The notes below the pieces were generated by a model. The model made no database searches and was not told the DNA's origin. It was given only the letters and a program-made list of their open reading frames with translations. Positions 1-6,835 of a DNA stretch of 64,000 bases are shown here, in pieces. This DNA is from Flavobacterium sp. xlx-214 (GTDB taxonomy: Bacteria > Bacteroidota > Bacteroidia > Flavobacteriales > Flavobacteriaceae), in the NCBI RefSeq assembly GCF_013874595.1, contig NZ_CP059431.1, forward strand, positions 1,550,001 to 1,614,000, read 5' to 3'. A program made the position numbers and the translations under genes. Each line of letters opens with the position of its first letter. Positions within the stretch are counted from its first letter, which is position 1.

Positions 1-1
1 C

Positions 2-3000
2 GACAAAAAGCCAAATGCCTACTTTATTCGTGGAATTGGAATGATAACATCTTTAGACGATGTAAAAAATATCCCCGTGAAAAATGTTTCGGGCAGTGTT
101 CCTATTTTCATTAAGGATGTTGCGGATGTTCGTTTTGGGCACGCCATTCGATACGGAGCAATGACCTATAACGGCGAAGTGGATGCTGTGGGCGGAATGG
201 TGATGATGTTGAAAGGAGCCAATTCTAATGAAGTGGTGAATTTAGTGAAAGAGAAGCTGCCTACTATTCAAAAATCGTTGCCAGATGATGTGGTGATAGA
301 ACCCTTTTTGGACAGAACCAATTTGGTTGACAGAGCCATTGCTACCGTTGAAAAGAACCTTATTGAAGGTGCATTAATCGTTATTTTCGTACTGGTATTG
401 TTCCTTGGAAACCTACGTGCAGGACTAATTGTCGCGTCAGCCATTCCACTTTCATTATTGTTTGCATTAGGAATGATGCATGTTTTTGGTGTAAGTGCCA
501 ATTTAATGAGTTTGGGAGCGATTGATTTCGGGCTGATTGTAGATGGCGCCGTTATTATTGTAGAAGCAACGTTACATCATTTAGGACTTCGAAAATCGAA
601 GCAAAGACTAACGCAATCTGAAATGGATGAAGAAGTTTTTCTTTCTGCATCCAAAATTAGAAATAGCGCCGCTTTTGGTGAAATCATTATCCTTATCGTT
701 TACATTCCTATTTTAACTTTAGTTGGTGTTGAAGGAAAAATGTTTACACCCATGGCTAAAACCGTAGGTTTTGCCATTCTTGGTGCCTTGATTCTTTCCT
801 TAACCTATATTCCCATGATGAGTGCTTTGTTTTTATCTAAAAAACCAACGCATAAAGAGAATATTTCGGATAAGATGATGAACAAACTGCAAAAAGTCTA
901 TCAACCACTTTTAGAAAAAGCTTTGAAAATTAAGTATTGGCTGGTTGGTGGAACGGTTGCCTTGTTTGTTTTTAGTGTTATGATTTTTAACAGAATGGGT
1001 GGCGAATTTATTCCGCAATTGCAAGAAGGCGATTTTGCATTTCATTGTATTTTACCACAAGGAAGTTCTTTAACTCAAAGTATTGAAACATCCATGCAAG
1101 CTTCTCGAATTATCAAACAGTTTGACGAAGTAAAAATGGTGGTTGGTAAAACAGGTTCTGCAGAAGTTCCTACGGATCCAATGCCGCCTGAAGCGTCTGA
1201 TATGATTATTGTTTTAAAGCCAAAAAGCGAGTGGAAAACCGATAAAACGTATGATGAATTAGGTGAAGAAATACTAGAGAAACTAGAAGTTATTCCAGGA
1301 ATTTTCTTTGAGAAAAGTCAACCTATTCAAATGCGATTTAATGAGTTGATGACCGGCGTTCGTCAAGATGTTGCGGTAAAAATCTTTGGTGAAAATTTAG
1401 ATTCCTTAGCTATTTATGCAGATAAAACTGCGAAGGTTATTCAGAAAGTTGAAGGTGCAACGCCACCTCAAGTGGAGCGTGTGAGCGGACTTCCACAAAT
1501 CAACGTAGAATACGATCGTACCCGAATGGCGAATTACGGATTAACGATTGAAGACGTAAACACTGCAGTAAGTACCGCTTTTGCAGGACAAGTGGCAGGA
1601 CAAGTTTTTGAAAATGAAAGACGTTTTGATTTGGTCGTTCGTTTGGATAGCCTTCATAGAAGCAGTATTGATGATGTGAATAATCTGATGATTTCAACTC
1701 CAACGGGAAGTCAAATTCCGTTGTCACAAGTTGCAAATGTTGATTATAAATTAGGTCCATCCCAAATCAGTCGTGAAGAAGGTAAACGAAGAATTGTAGT
1801 TGGTTTCAATGTAAAAGATCGCGATGTTGAAAGCGTGGTGAAAGACATTCAAACCCAGTTAGAAAAGGAAATCAAATTACCTTCTGGATATTATTTCACT
1901 TACGGCGGACAATTTGAAAACCTACAAGCTGCAAGTCAACGATTATTAATCGCCGTTCCGGCCGCATTGTTGTTGATCTTTATGTTGCTGTATTTTACCT
2001 TTAAATCTTTTAAACAAGCAATACTCATCTTCACTGCAATTCCAATGAGTGCCATTGGGGGTATTTTCGCATTGCTTATTCGTGATATGCCGTTTAGTAT
2101 TAGTGCCGGCATCGGTTTTATTGCGTTGTTTGGTGTTGCCGTTTTGAATGGAATTGTCTTAATTGGAACATTCAATCAATTAGAAAAAGAAGGTGAAACC
2201 GATATTATAAAACGGGTGTTTGAAGGAACAAAAACACGACTACGTCCTGTATTAATGACTGCTACAGTAGCTTCGTTAGGGTTTTTACCTATGGCAATTT
2301 CAACAGGCGCGGGTGCAGAAGTTCAAAAGCCTTTAGCAACCGTAGTTATTGGCGGTTTGATTACGGCGACCTTCTTAACCTTATTTGTTTTACCTATGCT
2401 GTATTTAATATTCAATACCCAATTTTCAAAAGTTAAATTGAGTCCTAAAAATGCGCTTCCTTTCTTTATAGGAGCACTGTTTTTAACAACAACATTTTCA
2501 CATGCGCAAACCTCAGTTATTACTATTGAGCAGGCGCAACAAATGGCAATAGAAAATAATAAGTTGTTAAAAGCAAATCAATTAAGTATATCGGCAAGCG
2601 AAGCCTTAAAACAAACGGCAAACGAGTTGCCTAAATTAAATATTGGTACAGAGTTAGGGCAGTACAACAGTCCTAAGTTTGATTATGGTTTTTCTATTTC
2701 GCAAAGTATTCCTTTTCCAACTCTTTTTAAACATCGAAAGGCTGTTTTAGCATCCGAAGTCAATGCTAAAAAAATGGAGAAAGAAATTACAACAAACGAG
2801 TTGCTAAAGCAAGTACGTACCTATTATTATCAAGTACAATACTTACAATACAATCAGGAGCAACTACAAGCGTTAAATGATTTGTATTTAGATTTTATTA
2901 GAATTGCAACTGTACGTTTTGAAGCAGGCGATATTAAGAAAATAGAGATTAATACCGCAGAAACACAACAAGGCGAAATTAATTTATTGCTCAAGCAAAA

Positions 3001-3685
3001 CAACGTTTATTTAACCAATGCCTATAAAAGCTTACAGGTATTATTAAACACCAATGAAAATTTTGTTATTGCAAAGCAAGGCAATTATACCCCATTAACG
3101 TTGCAAACTATTTTAGAAAACAACACCATTGATAACAACCCTACTATAAAGGCATTGTATCAGCAAATAGAAATGAAAGAGCAAAACAAGCAAGTACTTA
3201 AAGCCGAAGGTTTGCCAGAGTTTTCTTTTGGTGTTAACAGTTTGTCTATGATTGGTATGCACGAAAAAAACGGAGTAGAAAGATATTACAATGGTCTTGA
3301 TCGATTTACTTCGGTTAATTTGGGTATAGCCATTCCGCTTACCTTTGGTGCTACAAAAGCAAAAATAAAGGCGTTAGATTATGATAAACAAGCCTTGCAA
3401 GAAACCGTAAATTATCAAAAACAGCAATTAACAACACAGCTTGCCAATGAAACCGCGCAATACTTGCAAGATTTAGATCAGTATACGTATTATGTAAATC
3501 AGGCAATACCCAATGCAGAGAAAATTGTAAAAGCAGCGCAGTTGGGTTATAAAACCGGCGAAATATCGTACGTAGAATATCTTTTTGCTTTGCAAACGGC
3601 AACTAGTATTCAATTAAAATATTTAGAATCTATACAGCAAATCAATCAAACGGTTGTTACTATTAACGCTATTATCCATCAATAA
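2..3685 (+). CDS. CusA/CzcA-family heavy-metal RND pump fused to a TolC-like outer-membrane factor (5' partial)
   Basis: The frame is open from base 2, so the start lies upstream of the window. The first ~800 visible residues are an RND inner-membrane proton/metal antiporter: paired hydrophobic helices, and the transmembrane motif DFGLIVDGAVIIVE (bases ~526-570), which carries the acidic proton-relay residues typical of the heavy-metal (HME) subfamily. After the last RND helix (~base 2430) comes a signal-peptide-like stretch ending SHAQT (~base 2510). About 390 residues of outer-membrane-factor type then follow, rich in Gln/Leu helices. Pump and channel are thus one polypeptide, an arrangement I recall for CzcA proteins of Flavobacteriia. 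The adaptor gene follows directly. The substrate (Co/Zn/Cd or Cu) cannot be fixed. Confidence 0.93.
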   Translation, partial: DKKPNAYFIRGIGMITSLDDVKNIPVKNVSGSVPIFIKDVADVRFGHAIRYGAMTYNGEVDAVGGMVMMLKGANSNEVVNLVKEKLPTIQKSLPDDVVIEPFLDRTNLVDRAIATVEKNLIEGALIVIFVLVLFLGNLRAGLIVASAIPLSLLFALGMMHVFGVSANLMSLGAIDFGLIVDGAVIIVEATLHHLGLRKSKQRLTQSEMDEEVFLSASKIRNSAAFGEIIILIVYIPILTLVGVEGKMFTPMAKTVGFAILGALILSLTYIPMMSALFLSKKPTHKENISDKMMNKLQKVYQPLLEKALKIKYWLVGGTVALFVFSVMIFNRMGGEFIPQLQEGDFAFHCILPQGSSLTQSIETSMQASRIIKQFDEVKMVVGKTGSAEVPTDPMPPEASDMIIVLKPKSEWKTDKTYDELGEEILEKLEVIPGIFFEKSQPIQMRFNELMTGVRQDVAVKIFGENLDSLAIYADKTAKVIQKVEGATPPQVERVSGLPQINVEYDRTRMANYGLTIEDVNTAVSTAFAGQVAGQVFENERRFDLVVRLDSLHRSSIDDVNNLMISTPTGSQIPLSQVANVDYKLGPSQISREEGKRRIVVGFNVKDRDVESVVKDIQTQLEKEIKLPSGYYFTYGGQFENLQAASQRLLIAVPAALLLIFMLLYFTFKSFKQAILIFTAIPMSAIGGIFALLIRDMPFSISAGIGFIALFGVAVLNGIVLIGTFNQLEKEGETDIIKRVFEGTKTRLRPVLMTATVASLGFLPMAISTGAGAEVQKPLATVVIGGLITATFLTLFVLPMLYLIFNTQFSKVKLSPKNALPFFIGALFLTTTFSHAQTSVITIEQAQQMAIENNKLLKANQLSISASEALKQTANELPKLNIGTELGQYNSPKFDYGFSISQSIPFPTLFKHRKAVLASEVNAKKMEKEITTNELLKQVRTYYYQVQYLQYNQEQLQALNDLYLDFIRIATVRFEAGDIKKIEINTAETQQGEINLLLKQNNVYLTNAYKSLQVLLNTNENFVIAKQGNYTPLTLQTILENNTIDNNPTIKALYQQIEMKEQNKQVLKAEGLPEFSFGVNSLSMIGMHEKNGVERYYNGLDRFTSVNLGIAIPLTFGATKAKIKALDYDKQALQETVNYQKQQLTTQLANETAQYLQDLDQYTYYVNQAIPNAEKIVKAAQLGYKTGEISYVEYLFALQTATSIQLKYLESIQQINQTVVTINAIIHQ

Positions 3686-3686
3686 A

Positions 3687-4934
3687 ATGAAAAAAATAAA
3701 TAATATCATTCTTAGCCTTTTAGCGCTAGTATTTCTGAGTAATTGTACAAAAGAAGTAAAAACAGAGCAACATACAGAAGAAAAAGAAGCCTTGCATGAT
3801 GAAGCTCCTCAAACAATAGCCTCGCTTACAGAAGAGCAAATAAATGCGGTTGGGGTAACATTGGGTACTATTGAGCAAAAAGAGTTAACGGCTATGATAA
3901 AAGCAAACGGACTTTTAAATGTACCCAATAGCAATAGGGCAAGTGTAGCAGCTATGTTTGGTGGTGTAATACAAACACTGCCTATACAAGAGGGGGCTTA
4001 TGTAAAAAAAGGACAAGTAATTGCCACTATTGCAAACCCAGAGTTTGTTGTAGCACAAGAGCAGTATTTAACGGTTTTAAGTAAAATAACCTATGCCAAT
4101 CAAGAGTTTAAAAGACAAAAAGAATTGTTTGATAACGATGCCGGTGCTAAAAAGAATTATCAAAATGCTTCGGCTGAATTAAAAAACCTAAACGCACAAA
4201 AAGCATCATTAGCCAAGCAGTTACAAATGATGGGGATTAATCCATTAAAAGTAAGCAATCAAAATTTAAAAAACGGCATGGTTATTACGGCGCCTATTAG
4301 TGGTACGGTAAGTAAAATTATTGCACAAATAGGTAGTTATGTAGACGTGTCGGCACCCGTTGCCGAAATTATTGATAACAGTTCTATTCATTTAGATTTA
4401 CAAGTTTTTGAAAAAGATGTACCTAAAATGAAAATAGGGCAGGTTATTCAGTTTGAAATTACAAACAACCCAGGTAAAACTTACGAGGCGGTTGTTTTTA
4501 GTATAGGCTCTACTTTTGAGAACGATAGCAAAACCATAGCCGTACACAGTAAGGTTACGGGCAATAAAGACGGTCTTATACACGGTATGAACATTACAGG
4601 TGCCGTAAGTTTAAGCAGTATTAAAACCCCTGCGGTACCTACCGAAGCTATTGTTGAGGCCGATGGTAAGTTTTACATTTTTGTAAAAACCAATCAAGCG
4701 GCTAGTGAACACCATCACGAAGAAGGAGCAGAGCACACAGAAGAAAAAGGTGCCGAACATCAACATGAAAAAACCGTGAATTTTGAAAAGGTAGAAATTG
4801 TAAAAGGTACATCAAATATGGGGTATACCGCTATTACTCCTGTAAAAGAAATACACGCCAATACACCAATTGTTGTAAAAGGGGCATTTTTTATAAATGC
4901 TAAATTAAGCAATACGGGCGGACACCAACACTAA
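3687..4934 (+). CDS. RND efflux periplasmic adaptor lipoprotein (CzcB/CusB-like)
   Basis: Membrane-fusion protein linking the RND pump to the outer-membrane channel. I start it at the ATG 1 bp after the czcA stop, because it gives a lipoprotein signal peptide (MKKINNIILSLLALVFLSNC, lipobox LSNC). An upstream in-frame ATG at 3654 lies inside czcA. A biotinyl-lipoyl/HlyD-like half (GGVIQTLPIQEGAYVKKGQ), a coiled hairpin and a second lipoyl half (ITAPISGTVSKI) are visible. A His/Glu-rich segment near the C-terminus (EHHHEEGAEH) and a terminal HQH are probable metal ligands. A strong terminator follows. It is about 415 aa, a normal length for the family. Confidence 0.93.
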   Translation: MKKINNIILSLLALVFLSNCTKEVKTEQHTEEKEALHDEAPQTIASLTEEQINAVGVTLGTIEQKELTAMIKANGLLNVPNSNRASVAAMFGGVIQTLPIQEGAYVKKGQVIATIANPEFVVAQEQYLTVLSKITYANQEFKRQKELFDNDAGAKKNYQNASAELKNLNAQKASLAKQLQMMGINPLKVSNQNLKNGMVITAPISGTVSKIIAQIGSYVDVSAPVAEIIDNSSIHLDLQVFEKDVPKMKIGQVIQFEITNNPGKTYEAVVFSIGSTFENDSKTIAVHSKVTGNKDGLIHGMNITGAVSLSSIKTPAVPTEAIVEADGKFYIFVKTNQAASEHHHEEGAEHTEEKGAEHQHEKTVNFEKVEIVKGTSNMGYTAITPVKEIHANTPIVVKGAFFINAKLSNTGGHQH

Positions 4935-4950
4935 TAACGTAAGTGCATAA

Positions 4951-4980
4951 AAAAAGGATTACTTTAGTAATCCTTTTTTT
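4951..4980 (+). terminator. Rho-independent terminator of the metal-efflux operon
   Basis: Perfect inverted repeat AAAAAGGATTAC / GTAATCCTTTTT with a TTTA loop, followed by a run of T. It lies 16 bp after the adaptor stop codon. Confidence 0.9.
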
Positions 4981-5051
4981 ATAAGAGTTCTTTAGTAAAT
5001 TATAGTCATAGAGTTACGACAATTGTCGGACAAATCATTGGACAATTTTTA

Positions 5052-5101
5052 GTTGTGAGTTCCTTTCAAATTTTTGTAGATTTACAGTATAGAATTACAA
5101 C
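5052..5101 (+). repeat. Isolated perfect CRISPR repeat outside the array
   Basis: This 50-bp sequence is identical to the repeat of the array that begins 1.73 kb downstream, in the same orientation, but has no neighbouring repeat at the 80-bp period on either side. The two AbiE genes lie between it and the array. The 30 bp upstream (5022-5051), where a guide would lie, contains an inverted repeat AATTGTC...GACAATT. The sequence immediately downstream is antisense to the tracrRNA core (separate entry). It may be a remnant of a longer array split by the AbiE module, or a retained regulatory repeat. Confidence 0.95.
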
Positions 5102-5123
5102 AGAATAATCCTTATTGTGAATT
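5097..5123 (-). other. tracrRNA-core-like segment next to the isolated repeat
   Basis: Read on the minus strand, these 27 bases match tracrRNA positions 16083-16109 at 25 of 27 positions. Both differences are C/T: 16085 and 16104. The match covers the end of the anti-repeat, the 13-nt TAAGGATTATTC(C/T) core and the following GTTGT. On the plus strand the segment would therefore be antisense to tracrRNA. It lies between the isolated repeat and the abiE promoter. It could be a relic of a second tracrRNA or a functional antisense site. Confidence 0.85.
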
Positions 5124-5129
5124 ACGCTA

Positions 5130-5161
5130 TTGTGTCACAAATATTTACTAAATTTGTGACA
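5130..5161 (+). promoter_or_regulatory. abiE promoter with inverted-repeat operator
   Basis: A perfect 10-bp inverted repeat TGTCACAAAT / ATTTGTGACA (5133-5142, 5152-5161) with a 9-bp spacer overlaps the sequence TAAATTTG (5149-5156), which fits the Bacteroidota -7 consensus TAnnTTTG. A TTG lies 16 bp upstream (5130-5132), slightly close for a -33 box. AbiEi antitoxins repress their own operon by binding inverted repeats, so this is the likely operator. It gives a leader of about 25 nt before the ATG at 5188. Confidence 0.7.
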
Positions 5162-5187
5162 ACAGCAACAAGTGTAATTTAACAAAA

Positions 5188-5781
5188 ATGTCTAAAAATC
5201 AAATAGAAACAAAGATTTTAAAATCATCACGTGGCGAATTATTTTTCGCAGATGACTTTTCAAAATATGGTTCGCCTGAGAATATTCGACAGGTGCTTTC
5301 TCGGTTGGAGAAGGAGGATGTTTTAGTACGGTTAGCACACGGCATTTACCTAAAACCTAAAATAGATCCGTTGTTGGGGAATATTTATCCTAATATCGAA
5401 GAAGTTGCAAAAGAAATTGCAAAACGAGACAAAGCTCGCATTGCACCAACTGGTGTTCTTGCTTTGTACTTATTAGGCCTTAGCACGCAAATTCCGCTTA
5501 AAGCAGTTTATCTTACGGATGGTTCGCAGCGAGAAATAAGAATCGGAAATCGAAGCATTAAGTTCAAGAAAACAGCACCCAAAAGCTTTGCTATAAAAGA
5601 TGGTTTATTGCACTTAATTGTACAAGCTTTCAAAGAAAAAGGTCAAAAGGAAGTCAATGATGATTTTCTAAATCAACTGAAACCAACGATTTTGAAGCTG
5701 GATAAATCGGTTGTAGACACACAGCTTCGTTATGCTCCAGTTTGGATTCAGAAAGAAGTAAATAAAATCTATAAAGCCTAA
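5188..5781 (+). CDS. AbiEi-like type IV antitoxin / transcriptional regulator (DUF6088-type)
   Basis: 197-aa protein with an N-terminal winged-helix-like region (residues ~20-60: FADDFSKYGSPENIRQVLSRL ... VLVRLAHGIYLKPK) typical of AbiEi antitoxins, which repress the abiE operon and counteract the AbiEii toxin. The C-terminal part is basic and helical. It is followed 4 bp later by the nucleotidyltransferase toxin gene, so the two form one operon, and it is preceded by an inverted-repeat operator. The pair lies between an isolated CRISPR repeat and the CRISPR array. The family assignment rests on motif pattern and on the partner gene. Confidence 0.82.
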   Translation: MSKNQIETKILKSSRGELFFADDFSKYGSPENIRQVLSRLEKEDVLVRLAHGIYLKPKIDPLLGNIYPNIEEVAKEIAKRDKARIAPTGVLALYLLGLSTQIPLKAVYLTDGSQREIRIGNRSIKFKKTAPKSFAIKDGLLHLIVQAFKEKGQKEVNDDFLNQLKPTILKLDKSVVDTQLRYAPVWIQKEVNKIYKA

Positions 5782-5785
5782 AATC

Positions 5786-6793
5786 ATGTGGATAAATCTC
5801 AATACAGAACAACGCATTCAGGTTTTAGAGCAAGTCGGCGCTTCAATGGGATTGCCCGCTTTTGTTATTGAAAAAGATTGGTGGGTGTGCATTATTTTGA
5901 AAGCTGTATTTCAGTCAAAATATAAGGAATCTATTATTTTCAAAGGCGGAACATCTTTGAGTAAAGCTTATCATTTAATCAATCGGTTTTCAGAGGATAT
6001 TGATTTAATTATTGATCGTCATTTTTTAGGTTTTGATGATCTTGATTCAAATTCCAAAATCAAAAAACTCCGAAAAGCTTCTGGTTCGTTTATCATTAAT
6101 GAGTTCAGGGAAGAGTTAATTGAGCAATTAACTCTATTAGGAATTCCAAAAGACGATTACGAAATCAAATACAACGATCATGTCGATGATACAAGTGATC
6201 CCAACACTTTAGAAATTTACTATGAATCGGTTGTTCCCATTACCAATGAATACATTCAACAACGTGTATTGCTCGAAATGGGAGCAAGATCGTTAACCGA
6301 ACCTTCTGAGCCAAAACCCGTACAATCATTTATTGACGAACATTATCCAAATTTGGATTTTACAGATCCTGCTTTCGATGTTCAAGTTGTTGTACCAACA
6401 CGGACTTTCATTGAAAAAACACTTTTGCTTCACGAAGAGTTTTCCAAGCCAGTTGATAAAATTAGAACCGATCGGCTAACGAGACACTTGTACGATTTGG
6501 ACAAAATAATGGCTTCAAATTATGGAGAAAAAGCGCTTGCAGATGAAGAATTGTTTGCAATCATCGTACAACACAGAAAAACCATAACACCTTTACGCGG
6601 CATCAATTATGACAAACACGAAAAAGGAAGATTAAGTATTATTCCACCACCAGAAGTAATCAAAAATTGGGAGCAAGATTATAAAACAATGCAAGAAAAC
6701 ATGATTGTAGGTGATAGTCTCAATTGGGATGACTTATTGAAAAGGATTAAGAATATTGAAGACCGATTTAACCGAATCAAGCCTGAAAAGTAA
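5786..6793 (+). CDS. AbiEii/AbiGii-type nucleotidyltransferase toxin (DUF1814)
   Basis: 335-aa protein carrying the AbiEii nucleotidyltransferase signature FKGGTSLSKAYHLI (residues ~53-66), followed by the metal-binding pair FSEDIDLII (~69-77). AbiEii toxins of studied systems transfer nucleotides to RNA, including tRNA acceptor ends, and cause growth arrest during phage infection. The reading frame is intact and full-length. It is co-transcribed with the AbiEi-like gene (4-bp gap). The nearest downstream feature is the degenerate first repeat of the CRISPR array, 42 bp after the stop. Confidence 0.9.
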   Translation: MWINLNTEQRIQVLEQVGASMGLPAFVIEKDWWVCIILKAVFQSKYKESIIFKGGTSLSKAYHLINRFSEDIDLIIDRHFLGFDDLDSNSKIKKLRKASGSFIINEFREELIEQLTLLGIPKDDYEIKYNDHVDDTSDPNTLEIYYESVVPITNEYIQQRVLLEMGARSLTEPSEPKPVQSFIDEHYPNLDFTDPAFDVQVVVPTRTFIEKTLLLHEEFSKPVDKIRTDRLTRHLYDLDKIMASNYGEKALADEELFAIIVQHRKTITPLRGINYDKHEKGRLSIIPPPEVIKNWEQDYKTMQENMIVGDSLNWDDLLKRIKNIEDRFNRIKPEK

Positions 6794-6835
6794 GTTGAAA
6801 AAGTGAAGTATTAATACATTTTCAATGTTATTGAT

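Noticed and set aside
268-501. Minus-strand open frame inside the RND pump gene
   Set aside because: Antisense shadow of a strongly supported coding region; no protein-like motif or start signal.
5022-5051. Guide-like 30 bp before the isolated repeat as a true spacer matching the abiE promoter
   Set aside because: Only short, gapped similarity (GTC...ACAAAT) was found; it contains its own inverted repeat and no convincing target in the window.
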